From Candidatus Proximibacter danicus (GTDB lineage: Bacteria; Pseudomonadota; Gammaproteobacteria; Burkholderiales; Rhodocyclaceae): a stretch of DNA of 64,000 nucleotides. The position numbers and the translations under genes were made by a program. A model generated the notes under the pieces. The model was given only the letters and a program-made list of their open reading frames with translations. It ran no database searches and was not told the origin of the DNA. Shown here one piece after another: positions 44,600 through 54,587 of this stretch. The stretch is taken from assembly GCA_016710885.1 (NCBI GenBank), contig JADJUC010000003.1:186001-250000 (forward strand). The letters are read 5' to 3'. Within the stretch, counting starts at the first letter, position 1; every line of letters starts with the position of its first letter.

Positions 44600-47500
44600 G
44601 GGCGAGGCTCTCGCGCAGAAGGATGAGTGTCTTGCGGCAGCGCGATGATCAGTGATGTGCCGCCAGACGGATTATTGTGCGCGTGGATGCTGCCTCGGTG
44701 TGCTTGAACAATTTCCCGGCAGATTGCCAAGCCCAGCCCGGTGCCGCCAGCGCCGGTTTTTGTTTTGCTGCTCTGGACAAACTTGTCAAAAATTTTCTCC
44801 AGCTCTCCATCGGGGACGCCCGGCCCTTGGTCGCGAACTTCGATCTGGAGCACAGGAGTCTCACCGGGGTCCGAGGCCCGGCGCCCGCATGGCAGTCGCG
44901 TGTTCGAGATAATGATGCTCACTGTGCTGCCCTCCGGCGAAAACTTGATGGCATTGGACAATAGATTGCGGATCACCTGACCGATCCTGGTTGCGTCGAC
45001 AGGGGCAACGGTCAGCGCTTCTCCCGGTTGGATTGCCAGATTGATGCCCCGTGTCGCCGCCCAGCTTTCATTCTCCAGCACTGCGTCTCTAATGATAGGC
45101 AGCACATCCTGCTCCTTCAACTGCAAATCCATCATGCCCGCCTCGAGTTTTGAGAGATCGAGCAAAGCGTTAAGCAATCCAAGCAAGCGCTCGCCACTCT
45201 GATGAATCCGGTTGAAGAAATGGGTAAGTTTTTCGTCTTCTCCGGCCTTTGCTCTTGCTTCACCAAGGCTGGCAAAACTCAGCACCGAATGCATCGGGGT
45301 TCGCAGTTCGTGGGACACATTGGCGAGGAACTCGGATTTCGCTTCGCTGGCGCGCTCCGCAGCTTCCTTGGCGGACATCAAGTCTGCTGTCCGTTCCGTC
45401 ACGAGTTCCTGGAGATGGTCGCGGTGGCGAAGCAACTCTATTTCCGCTGCCTTGCGCTCGGTAATGTCGGTATAGATCGTGACAAAGCCGCCGTCCGGAA
45501 GCGGTGTTCCGCGAACTTCAATCGTCTGGCCATTAGCGGCCGTTCTTTCGAAACGGTGCGGGCTTGGGTGTCGTGCCCGTTCAACAACATCCATCGCCAG
45601 CTTGCGTGGATCACCGGGGCCATAGTCCCCTCGCCTTGCGTTGAACAGGGCAACTTCGAAAAGAGAAGGGGGGCCGGAAGAGAAGAGTGAGTCCGGGAAG
45701 TCCAGCACCTTCTTGAGCTCCTGATTGGCGGCGATGAAGTGAAGTTCGCTGTCGATCAACGAGACGCCGCCAGGAATGTGCTCGATGATGGTTTCCATGC
45801 GAGCCCGCTGGCGTTCGAGTTCGGCCAGCGCCTGTTTGCGTTCGGTGATGTCCGTGGCGATGCCGAGATAGCCGGTTACCGTGCCGTCTTCTCCGCGAAC
45901 GGCGGTGACAACAAGGCTGACCAGAAGCCGCGACCCGTCCTTGCGAACGTAGGTCCATTCACGACTCTCGGCGCCATAAAGCTGGGCCATCGTTACGAAA
46001 ACGTCAAAACCCTCAATCGGACGCCCCAGTTCGGCGCTCAGATAGTGGCCGCGTTCCTCTGTCTCCTTTGCCAGATGCAGCACTGCCGGCGTCTGCAGGT
46101 TGACCAGTTCTTCCGCGCTGTAGCCGAGCATTTTTTCCGCACCGCGGTTGAAGAGCCTGATGGTGCCGGTGACGTCCGTGGCGATGATCGCGACTTCCGT
46201 CGCAGCATCAAGGATCGTCTCGCGTTGCTTGTCGGCGGCGACTCTTTCACGCTCGGCTTCGCGCAATTCGGTCACGTCAGTCAGGGTCCCGACCAGGATT
46301 GGCAGTCCATCGGGACTCGTGGCCAGCGTCTTGCGCGCTATGACAGTGCGCAGCCCGCTTCTGAGTGGCAGGGTGAGTTCTTCCGTCTGCTCGCCGGCGC
46401 CGGCGAAAACCTTTTCGTCCATGCCGCGAATTCGTTTCGCGAGGGCCTCCGGCAACGGGGTGCGGCCAAGTTCGATTCGGCCTTGGATGTCCTCTTCCCG
46501 GCGATCGATCAGGCGGCAGAATGCGGCATTGACCGCAATGTATTCGCGCTTGTTGTTTTTAACGAAAACCGGGTGCGGTATGAACTTGAGCACTGTGGCC
46601 AGAAAATCGCGGTAGTGCTCCAGTTTGTATTCTGAGTTGCGTTGGTCCGTGATGTCGGAGATTGCGCCAACGAGCCGGATTGCCTTGCCCTCGCTGTCCC
46701 ATACCCCCTGGCCTGTTGACCGAAACCAGGCCCAGGAATTGTCGCCTTTGAGAAAACGATATTCAATGCGATAGGGCAGGTGGTCTTTCAGGTGTTGCTG
46801 CAATACGGCTTCCAGTTCGATGCGATCGTCGGGGGCGATGCGCGATAGGAAAAAATCGACGTTGGCGGTCTCGGTTTCGGGCGGGAACCCGAGAATTTTC
46901 TTGAGTCGATCCGAGTGCCACACGGTCCCTGATACCAGGTCTCGGTCCCAGATGCCATCATTGGTGCCTTCGGAAGCGAGTTTGAAACGTTCTTCTGAAC
47001 GCCGCAGTTCGACCGTAATATCGTGCGCCAGTGACTCAGCGCGCTCGCGATAGGAGGTTTGCGTGCGGCTAAGCGCACCGAGTGCCAGACTGACCAGAAA
47101 ACCGGCAATCAATACCAGCAAGGGGGTGTGGGTGCGTGTTGAATGCCCCAGCGGACTGAAGCGAAGATGCCAGTTTCGCTGGCCGAATTCCATTTCGTGG
47201 GTGTCGATAACTTCGCTGTCGGCGTCGTTGCCGGAGTCGTAGAGCAGGCTGAAGGTCTGTTCGTTGCGCGCCGAGTTGAACGAGTCTTCGTCGAAAATGC
47301 GCAACCCGAGCGAGCCACTGTTGGCATGGCTGAAGGACTGCATGAAATCGCCCATGCGATAGGCCGCATAGACAATCCCCGCGAAGGCTTTTCGTCGTTC
47401 TTCGACTGTTGTTGTTGGCGCGCCTTGGCGGTAGACGGGCAAAACCATCAGCAGCCCGGGCTGACGGTGCGCTTGCGTACCTTCCTGAATCAGCTCTATG

Positions 47501-48058
47501 CGACGGCTTAATGCCACGTCGTTATGGTCGCGAGCGAGATCGACGGCTTCCGCACGGCGGGGCTCTGAATAGATGTTGAAACCTATGGCGGTCAGGTTTT
47601 GGGGGTTGTCAGGGGCGAGATACGTTACTGGCAGTGCGCTGTCACCAGAATTCAGGGCTGGTGAAACCTTGAAAGGTTTGCGGCGCGGTGATTCGGGAGC
47701 GCTCGGCAGCATACGCGGCCAATTGGCCTGTGGCGATGGCTGGGGCATAGCCATAGGCCTGAATTCCCGGCACATTGCGCTCGATCTGCAATTGTTGAGA
47801 AAAAAGGCGCCAGTCCTCTGGCGATATGTTTTCCTGTGCAGAAAAGAACGCGCGGATGCCACGGAGAAACTGGGCGTGAGCCTGTAACCGGGCGCGAATT
47901 TCGGTGGTGACCCGTGCGGCGTCCCGCGACACGGTCGTCTGCCACTCCAGGGTTTCAAGCCGGTCGAGATAGGTATAGACACCAATCGTCATGCCGGCGC
48001 TAAGCAGAAAAACAGCCAGCGGAAACGTCCAGGATGAGCGGTGGCGGAGTGTGTTCAT
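44596..48058 (-). CDS. CHASE-domain multi-PAS sensor histidine kinase (frameshift in CHASE domain)
   Basis: A large membrane kinase of about 1150 residues after correction. It has an N-terminal helix (FPLAVFLLSAGMTIGVYTYL), a periplasmic CHASE domain with ARLQAHAQFLRGIRAFFSA and ALPVTYLAP, and a second helix (LLVLIAGFLVSLALGAL). Four PAS/PAC units follow, with PAC ends at VGAISDITDQR, VGTLTDVTELR, LGIATDITERK and VTIYTDITERK. The kinase core has the H-box FLANVSHELRTPMHSVLSF, N-box NLLSNAIKFSPEG and G2 GTGLGLAICREI. The frame breaks near 47667-47680; removing one base joins APQTF to KVSPALNSGDSALPV. The stop overlaps the next gene (ATGA). Start ATG 48058. Confidence 0.88.
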
Positions 48059-48134
48059 GGCAGTTTTCGGCCTGCAAGCCTGTGGCATGGGCTTTTCGCA
48101 AAAGAGGCGGTTTTGTCTGCCAGTATAGCGATTC

Positions 48135-49943
48135 TCATGTCAGCAATTGTTCTTCCTCCTGCTGTTGCAGGAGCCACATGCGGGAGTAGGCGGTGCCCAT
48201 GGCAAGCAGTTGTGCATGGGTGCCACGCTCGACGATGCGTCCGCCATCCATGACCAGAATCTCGTCGGCGTCCATGATTGTTGACAGGCGATGGGCGATC
48301 ACTAGCGTTGTCCGGCCTTTGGCGGCTTGTTCAAGGCTGCCTTGAATGGTCTTCTCAGTTTCCGAATCCAGTGCTGATGTGGCTTCGTCAAAAATCAGGA
48401 TGGGCGGGTCTTTCAGCAGTGCCCGGGCTATGGCGACGCGTTGCTTTTCTCCGCCAGAGAGTTTGAGTCCGCGTTCTCCGACCCGTGATTCGTAGCCCAG
48501 CGGCAACTCGGCAATGAAATCGTGCAGTTGTGCCGCCTTTGCGGCTGCCTCGACTTCTGCTTCGCTCGCGTTCGGGCGGCCATAACGAATGTTGTAGCGA
48601 ATGGTGTCGTTGAACAGGACGGTATCCTGCGGCACGATGCCGATCGATGCGCGCAGGCTGGTTTGCTTGAGGCTGCGGATTTCGTGATCGCCGATAAGTA
48701 TCTGGCCGGCGTTGATGTCATAGAAGCGGTACAACAGCCGGGCCAGTGTCGACTTTCCTGCGCCGGAGTGGCCGACGACGGCGAGCGTCTTGCCGGGGGC
48801 GATGGTGAAACTGACGGCGTCCAGAATCGGACGCTCCTTGTCGTAGCCAAAACTGACCGATTCAAAGCGGATTCCGAGCGGGCCGACCGGTAGCTCCTGG
48901 GCATTCCGAGCGTCAGCAACCTCGCGGTTTTCACTGAGCAAGTTGAACATGCGCTCGATATCTGCAAGGGCTTGCCGGATCTCCCGATAGACGACGCCAA
49001 GGAAGTTCAGGGGGGCGTAAAGCTGGATCAGGAAGGCGTTGACCAGCACCAGATCCCCGATCGACATCGTTCCGTCAACAACACCGTTGGCCGCGCGCCA
49101 CATCATCGCTGTCACGCCGCAGGCGATGATCGCCTGCTGGCCGAGATTGAGCCAGGAAAGCGAAATCTGGCTGGTGGTTGCAGCGTCTTCCCATTTTCTC
49201 AATTGTTCATCGTAGCGCCGGGCCTCGTACTCCTCGTTGTTGAAATACTTGACCGTTTCGTAGTTCAGCAGGCTGTCCACTGCCCGCGTATTCGCCGCCG
49301 AGTCCGTGTCGTTCATCGTGCGACGGATACCGATCCGCCAGTTGCTGAGAACCACTGTGAACACGATGTATGCAGAGAGCGACACGGCGGTAATGACGGC
49401 AAAAACAGCGTCGTATTGAACGATCAGGATTGCGAGCACCAGTCCGACTTCAACCAGCGTGGGCAGGATCGAATAGAGCGTGTAGCTGATGAGCGCCGAA
49501 ATTGAACGGGTGCCGCGCTCAATGTCGCGCGATACGCCGCCGGTTTGTCGTTCAAGGTGAAAGCGCAAGGAAAGCGCGTGCAGGTGGCGGAAGACTTCCA
49601 GCGCGATACGGCGCACGGCCTGCTGCGTTACGCGGGCGAAGAAAATTTCCCGCAACTCCGTAAATAATGAGCTTGAGAAGCGCAGCGCGCCGTAGAGCAG
49701 CAGCAGGCCCGCCGGCAGCGCCAGCAGTTGCTGGCTGGGCGACATGCCATCAATCATTTCCTTGAAGACGAGGGGCACACCGACGTTGGCCAGTTTGGCG
49801 AAAACCAGGCAGGAAAGTGCCAGAAACATGCGGCCGCGGTATTGCCAAAGGTAAGGGAGCAGCAGTTTCAGTGTTTGCCAGAGGTGCGTCTCGGCAAGCG
49901 GAGTCGAGGCGGGGGGCGGTTTTGCAGGCAGATTGCGGCGCAT
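48135..49943 (-). CDS. ATM1/HMT1-type ABC exporter
   Basis: A 602-residue half-transporter. Six transmembrane helices (residues about 35-310) precede the ATPase domain. Walker A is GHSGAGKSTLARLL, the signature LKLSGGEKQRVAIARAL, Walker B ILIFDEATSALDSE, and the H-loop IAHRLSTI. The segment VDSLLNYETVKYFNNEEYE is the diagnostic ATM1-family helix that binds glutathione compounds. Homologues export glutathione-metal complexes or glutathione polysulfide. The gene is alone on its strand, divergent from the TetR gene, and shares a 172-base upstream region with it. Confidence 0.92.
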   Translation of the reverse strand: MRRNLPAKPPPASTPLAETHLWQTLKLLLPYLWQYRGRMFLALSCLVFAKLANVGVPLVFKEMIDGMSPSQQLLALPAGLLLLYGALRFSSSLFTELREIFFARVTQQAVRRIALEVFRHLHALSLRFHLERQTGGVSRDIERGTRSISALISYTLYSILPTLVEVGLVLAILIVQYDAVFAVITAVSLSAYIVFTVVLSNWRIGIRRTMNDTDSAANTRAVDSLLNYETVKYFNNEEYEARRYDEQLRKWEDAATTSQISLSWLNLGQQAIIACGVTAMMWRAANGVVDGTMSIGDLVLVNAFLIQLYAPLNFLGVVYREIRQALADIERMFNLLSENREVADARNAQELPVGPLGIRFESVSFGYDKERPILDAVSFTIAPGKTLAVVGHSGAGKSTLARLLYRFYDINAGQILIGDHEIRSLKQTSLRASIGIVPQDTVLFNDTIRYNIRYGRPNASEAEVEAAAKAAQLHDFIAELPLGYESRVGERGLKLSGGEKQRVAIARALLKDPPILIFDEATSALDSETEKTIQGSLEQAAKGRTTLVIAHRLSTIMDADEILVMDGGRIVERGTHAQLLAMGTAYSRMWLLQQQEEEQLLT

Positions 49944-50045
49944 GTCAGGAAACTGTCGTTATGTTCTTGTAAGCGCCCAGTATGCCTGTCTGGGGCAAGG
50001 GCAAAAAGAACTGTCACGGAAATGAAAAAAATCCTGAAAAAATCC

Positions 50046-50090
50046 TTGCCTTTCTCTAATCTCACACATATGATTTAAACGAACGTTTGA
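50046..50090 (+). promoter_or_regulatory. TetR/fad promoter with PsrA-like operator
   Basis: TTGCCT (50046-50051), a 17-base spacer and TATGAT (50069-50074) form a sigma-70 promoter. Immediately downstream TTAAAC-N4-GTTTGA (50075-50090) fits the PsrA consensus (AAAC-N4-GTTT). It covers the expected transcription start, so the TetR protein encoded at 50116 probably represses itself, and with it fadE, there. Confidence 0.75.
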
Positions 50091-50115
50091 ACTATAGGCA
50101 TCGGCGCTAATTTTC

Positions 50116-50832
50116 ATGAACGACCATAAACCTCTGTCAGATACCCGCGAACGCATCCTCGATGCAGCCGAACGCCTTTTTATGGAGAGCGGCTACGAAG
50201 GGACGTCAATGCGCATGATTACCGGCGAAGCTGAAGTTAACCTCGCCGCTGTCAATTACCATTTCGGTTCGAAAGAGGCGTTGTTGCGCGAGGTGTTTCG
50301 TCGCCGTCTGGCCTGGTTGAACCGTGAGCGCCTACGTGAGCTGGATGATCTGGAGTTGAACGCAGCGGGTGAGCCGCTCAAGCCTTCTGCGATTCTGGAA
50401 GCATTCTTCGGCACTTTGCTGCACATGGGGTCCGATGAATCCTTGGGGGGGATGACCTTCCTGCGCCTGCTCGGCCGCACCTTGACCGAACCCGCTGATT
50501 TCATCCGTACTTTCTTTGCCGGAGAGTACGCCGAGGTGATCGAGCGCTACAAGCGGGCCTTGTTCCGTGCGTTGCCGGAAGTGCCGCACGAAGAAATCAT
50601 CTGGCGCTTTCATCTGATGTTGGGGGCAATGTCCTACGCCATCGCCGGAACCGATGCCCTGCAGGTCGTCACCGGTTGCGAACTCGATCTCGACAACGAA
50701 GGCCCGAATGCCGCGAAGCAGCTCGCTGCCCGCGTAATGCCTTTCCTGCTGGGGGGGTTGCGCGCACCGCTGCCCCAATTCCCGGTTTCCCAAGAGCAGC
50801 AAAGCCAATCAGAGCCGACAAAAGCGGCCTAA
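50116..50832 (+). CDS. TetR-family regulator of fatty-acid degradation (PsrA-like)
   Basis: A 238-residue regulator. The helix-turn-helix is complete: RERILDAAERLFMESGYEGT, RMITGEAEVNLAAVNYHFGS and KEALLREVFRRRL. The C-terminal ligand domain is helical (residues 80-215). It directly precedes fadE, 21 bases away, and a PsrA-like site covers its own promoter. PsrA releases DNA on binding long-chain fatty acids or acyl-CoA; the same ligand logic is inferred. The C-terminal tail (SQEQQSQSEPTKAA) is low-complexity. Confidence 0.88.
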   Translation: MNDHKPLSDTRERILDAAERLFMESGYEGTSMRMITGEAEVNLAAVNYHFGSKEALLREVFRRRLAWLNRERLRELDDLELNAAGEPLKPSAILEAFFGTLLHMGSDESLGGMTFLRLLGRTLTEPADFIRTFFAGEYAEVIERYKRALFRALPEVPHEEIIWRFHLMLGAMSYAIAGTDALQVVTGCELDLDNEGPNAAKQLAARVMPFLLGGLRAPLPQFPVSQEQQSQSEPTKAA

Positions 50833-50853
50833 GACCATTAAGGAGAACACATT

Positions 50854-53202
50854 ATGATCGACTTGATCATCCCTCTGCTGACCGTGATAGCGGCAGCTGT
50901 TGCCGTGCTGATCGGTGTGCGGCCCATTCGGCGCTCACTGATCAGCCGGCCTGTTTTTGGCACCTACAAGAAAATCCTGCCGCAGATGTCCGATACCGAG
51001 CGCGATGCGCTTGAGGCCGGTACGGTGTGGTGGGATGGTGACTTGTTCCGCGGCAAGCCCGATTGGAACAAGATGCTTGCCTACCCGACGCCGAAGTTGA
51101 CGGCGGAGGAGCAATCCTTCATGGATAACGAAGTCGAGGAGGCGTGTGGCCTTGTCGATGACTGGCAGGTCTCCCACGAGTTGCAGGACATGACACCCGA
51201 AGCCTGGAAATACATCAAGGACAAGGGTTTCCTCGGCATGATCATCCCCAAGAAATACGGTGGCCTGGAGTTTTCGGCTTACGCCCATTCGCAGGTGGTG
51301 ACCAAGCTGTCGACGCGCTCTTCCGCGCTCTCGGTGTCGGTCATGGTGCCGAACTCCCTGGGCCCGGCCGAACTGCTGCTGCACTACGGTACGGAAGACC
51401 AGAAGAACCACTACCTGCCGCGTTTGGCCAAGGGCCAGGAGATACCGGCATTTGCACTGACCAGCCCGTGGGCCGGTTCTGATGCGGCCTCGATCCCGGA
51501 CGTTGGCATCGTCTGCAAGGGCATGTGGCAGGGCAAGGAAGTGCTCGGCATGCGCGTTACCTGGGACAAGCGTTACATCACGCTCGGCCCGGTGTGCACC
51601 ATCCTCGGCTTGGCCTTCCATCTGTATGACCCTGAGGGTCTGCTTGGCGGCAAGAAGCACATCGGCATTACCTGTGCGCTCGTCCCCTGGGATACCCCGG
51701 GGGTCGAGACGCGCCGCCGCCTGTTCCCGCTGAATGCCATGTTCATGAACGGCCCGACGCGCGGCAAGGATGTTTTCATGCCGCTCGACTACATCATCGG
51801 CGGTGAAAAAATGGCCGGCCACGGCTGGCGCATGCTGATGGAGTGTCTGGCTGCTGGTCGCTCGATCTCGCTGCCGTCGTCGAATACCGGCATGGCGCAA
51901 CTTACCGCGCGCGCTGTCGGCGGCTACGCCCGCGTGCGCAGCCAGTTCAAAATGGCGGTTGGCAAGTTCGAAGGCGTCGAGGAGGCGCTGACCCGCATTG
52001 GTGCCTACACCTACATGATGGATGCCGTGCGCAAGATGACCGCCGGTGCGGTCGACCTCGGCGAAAAGCCGTCGGTGGTTTCGGCCATCGCCAAGTACCA
52101 CGTCACCGAGCGCGCTCGTCAGGTGGTCAATGACGGTATGGATGTCATCGGCGGCAAGGGCATCTGTCTTGGCCCGTCGAATTTCCTTGGGCGTGCCTAC
52201 CAGCAGATCCCGATCGGTATCACCGTCGAGGGCGCCAACATTCTGACGCGCAGCCTGATCCTCTTCGGCCAGGGCGCCATCCGCTGTCATCCGTATGTGC
52301 TGAAGGAAATGCAGGCCGCCCACAACCCGAATGCGGCACAAGGCCTGGTCGATTTCGACAAGGCCTTGTTCGGCCATATCGCTTTCACCATCGGCCATGC
52401 CTTTGGCGCGCTGTTCAAGGGGTTGACCGGTTCGCACTTCGTTTCGGTGCCAAGCAACGTTGCCCCGGAGACCCGTCGCTATTACCAGCAGCTGACCCGT
52501 TTTTCGGCAGCCTTTGCCTTTCTTTCCGATATCTCGATGCTCGTGATGGGCGGTGAGCTGAAGCGTCGCGAGAAGCTGTCGGCACGCCTGGGCGACATTT
52601 TGTCGATGATGTATCTGTGCTCGGCAACCCTCAAGCGGTATGAAGAGGAAGGTCGTCAGCAGGCCGATGCGCCGATGATGCATTGGGCGATCTGGGATGC
52701 GATGTACAAGGCGCAACAGGCTTTCGACGGCGTCATCGATAACTTCCCGAACAAGTTCATCGGCCGCATGCTTTATCGGTTGATCTTCCCGCTTGGCCGT
52801 CCGTATGCCGTGCCGTCCGACCGCATTGGCCACCAGGTGGCAAAACTGCTGATCGAGCCGTCTGCTGCGCGCGACCGCCTGACCGCCGAAACCTATGTGC
52901 CAAAGGTTGAAACCGAGGCAGTCGGAGCAGTGGAGCTGGCGCTCAGGGCGACAATCGAAGCCGAGCCCATCGACGCCAAAATCCGCGAAGCGGAGAAGGC
53001 CGGCAAGCTTGACGACAACCCGGATGCCAACGTCCGCGATATCGCCCACGCCGCGTTCGCCGCAGGCATCGTGACGGCGGCCGAGTATGCGGTGCTCAAG
53101 CGTCGCAACGAGCTGCGCGACATCGTCATCCGCGTTGACGATTTTGCGATGGACTACGGTCTGCCGCAGCGTCTGCCAGTCGCCCATAAAGCTGCTGCGT
53201 AA
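50854..53202 (+). CDS. fadE: acyl-CoA dehydrogenase FadE
   Basis: A 782-residue FAD enzyme for the first step of beta-oxidation, membrane-associated as in E. coli FadE. One hydrophobic helix is at residues 2-22. The dehydrogenase core shows GFLGMIIPKKYGGLEFSAYA, FALTSPWAGSDAASIPDVG, and IGITVEGANILTRSLI with the catalytic Glu. The C-terminal extension of about 250 residues is typical of FadE rather than the smaller dehydrogenases. A TTAAGGAGAAC ribosome site precedes ATG 50854. It heads the fad operon behind the TetR gene. Confidence 0.95.
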   Translation: MIDLIIPLLTVIAAAVAVLIGVRPIRRSLISRPVFGTYKKILPQMSDTERDALEAGTVWWDGDLFRGKPDWNKMLAYPTPKLTAEEQSFMDNEVEEACGLVDDWQVSHELQDMTPEAWKYIKDKGFLGMIIPKKYGGLEFSAYAHSQVVTKLSTRSSALSVSVMVPNSLGPAELLLHYGTEDQKNHYLPRLAKGQEIPAFALTSPWAGSDAASIPDVGIVCKGMWQGKEVLGMRVTWDKRYITLGPVCTILGLAFHLYDPEGLLGGKKHIGITCALVPWDTPGVETRRRLFPLNAMFMNGPTRGKDVFMPLDYIIGGEKMAGHGWRMLMECLAAGRSISLPSSNTGMAQLTARAVGGYARVRSQFKMAVGKFEGVEEALTRIGAYTYMMDAVRKMTAGAVDLGEKPSVVSAIAKYHVTERARQVVNDGMDVIGGKGICLGPSNFLGRAYQQIPIGITVEGANILTRSLILFGQGAIRCHPYVLKEMQAAHNPNAAQGLVDFDKALFGHIAFTIGHAFGALFKGLTGSHFVSVPSNVAPETRRYYQQLTRFSAAFAFLSDISMLVMGGELKRREKLSARLGDILSMMYLCSATLKRYEEEGRQQADAPMMHWAIWDAMYKAQQAFDGVIDNFPNKFIGRMLYRLIFPLGRPYAVPSDRIGHQVAKLLIEPSAARDRLTAETYVPKVETEAVGAVELALRATIEAEPIDAKIREAEKAGKLDDNPDANVRDIAHAAFAAGIVTAAEYAVLKRRNELRDIVIRVDDFAMDYGLPQRLPVAHKAAA

Positions 53203-53213
53203 TCCAGCAATTT

Positions 53214-53249
53214 CCCGAAGCGATGGTCGGTCTCGACCATCGCTTCGGG
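53214..53249 (+). other. strong mRNA hairpin between fadE and fadI
   Basis: CCCGAAGCGATGGTCG (53214-53229) pairs perfectly with CGACCATCGCTTCGGG (53234-53249) around a four-base loop. No T run follows, so it is unlikely to be a simple terminator. It may protect the fadE mRNA or lower downstream expression. Confidence 0.75.
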
Positions 53250-53291
53250 CGTTTCAAACACAACAAGAAATTGACCAAAGGAGAACACACG

Positions 53292-54587
53292 GTGGCTTTT
53301 CAACCTGTGTATGTGGTGGATGGGGCGCGTACGCCCTTTCTCAAGGCGCGCAATGCGCCCGGGCCATTTGCAGCGAGTGACCTGGCGGTACAAGCCGGGC
53401 GCTCGCTGCTGACGCGGCAACCGTTTTCGCCGAGCGATCTGGATGAGGTGATCCTCGGCTGCGCCGCGCCGTCGCCGGATGAAACCAATATCGGCCGCAT
53501 GGTGGCTTTGCGCCTTGGCTGCGGCGATAAAGTGCCGGGCTGGACGGTGATGCGTAACTGCGCTTCCGGCATGCAGGCGCTGGATTCGGCGATGGCCAAC
53601 ATCCAGTCTGGCCGTTCGCAGCTGGTGCTGGCCGGCGGTGTCGATGCGCTGTCGCGGGCGCCGCTGCTTTATTCGGACACCATGGTGCTGTGGTTCGCGC
53701 AGATGATGTCGGCGCGCACCGCCGGGGCGAAGTTCAAACAGTTCCTCAAGCTGCGCCCGAGTGTGCTGCTCTCGCCGGTGATCGGCCTGATGAAGGGGCT
53801 GACCGATCCGGTGAACGGCATGCTGATGGGTCAGACCGCCGAAAATCTGGCCTGGAAATTCGGCATCAGCCGCCTGCAGATGGACGAATTTTCGGTGCGC
53901 AGCCACCAGCGTGCGCTGGCCGGTCGTGAAGCAGGGCACTACGGAGAGATCGTTCCGTTGGTCGACGACAAGGGCAATGTCTACGCCGAAGACGACGGAG
54001 TCCGTGCCGATGCCAGCATGGCTGGCATGGCCAAGCTGAGGCCTTTCTTCGACAAGAAATACGGCAACATCACGGCTGCCAACAGTTCGCAGATTACCGA
54101 CGGTGCCGCCTGGCTGATTCTTGCTTCCGAAGAAGCGGTCAAGCAATGGAACCTGAAGCCCATCGGCCGCATCATGGACAGCCAGTGGGCAGGGCTTGAC
54201 CCGGCACAAATGGGTCTTGGCCCGGTGCATGCGGCGACGCCGATCCTGCAGCGCCATGGCCTCGGGCTCAACGACCTCGACGCCTGGGAACTCAACGAAG
54301 CCTTTGCTGCCCAGGTCATGGGCTGCGTTGAGGCATGGAAGTCCGACGACTACTGCCGCGAGCAACTCGGGCTGTCCGGAGCGCTCGGCGCACTCGATGA
54401 GAGCAAGCTCAACGTCGATGGCGGCGCGGTGGCTCTTGGTCATCCGGTCGGCGCTTCCGGTGCCCGCATCGTTCTCCATCTGCTGCATGTGCTGCGCGAG
54501 AAGAAGGCCAGGCGCGGCATTGCCACCATCTGCATCGGCGGCGGCCTCGGTGGGGCGATGCTGGTTGAGGCGGAGGGGCAATCATGA
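53292..54587 (+). CDS. fadI: acetyl-CoA C-acyltransferase (thiolase, FadI-like)
   Basis: A 431-residue thiolase for the last step of beta-oxidation. The nucleophile Cys is residue 90 in VMRNCASGMQAL. The second Cys is in TICIGGGLGGAML and His residues are in NEAFAAQ and GGAVALGHPVGASGAR. It starts at GTG 53292 after an AAAGGAG site; residues before that are not thiolase-like. The stop overlaps the degV start (ATGA). In E. coli the FadI/FadJ pair works anaerobically; the FadI-type length (about 430) fits that branch. Confidence 0.92.
   Translation: MAFQPVYVVDGARTPFLKARNAPGPFAASDLAVQAGRSLLTRQPFSPSDLDEVILGCAAPSPDETNIGRMVALRLGCGDKVPGWTVMRNCASGMQALDSAMANIQSGRSQLVLAGGVDALSRAPLLYSDTMVLWFAQMMSARTAGAKFKQFLKLRPSVLLSPVIGLMKGLTDPVNGMLMGQTAENLAWKFGISRLQMDEFSVRSHQRALAGREAGHYGEIVPLVDDKGNVYAEDDGVRADASMAGMAKLRPFFDKKYGNITAANSSQITDGAAWLILASEEAVKQWNLKPIGRIMDSQWAGLDPAQMGLGPVHAATPILQRHGLGLNDLDAWELNEAFAAQVMGCVEAWKSDDYCREQLGLSGALGALDESKLNVDGGAVALGHPVGASGARIVLHLLHVLREKKARRGIATICIGGGLGGAMLVEAEGQS

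Noticed and set aside
50935..53187. 750-codon antisense frame over fadE
   Set aside because: Pure shadow of fadE; no homology-like blocks.
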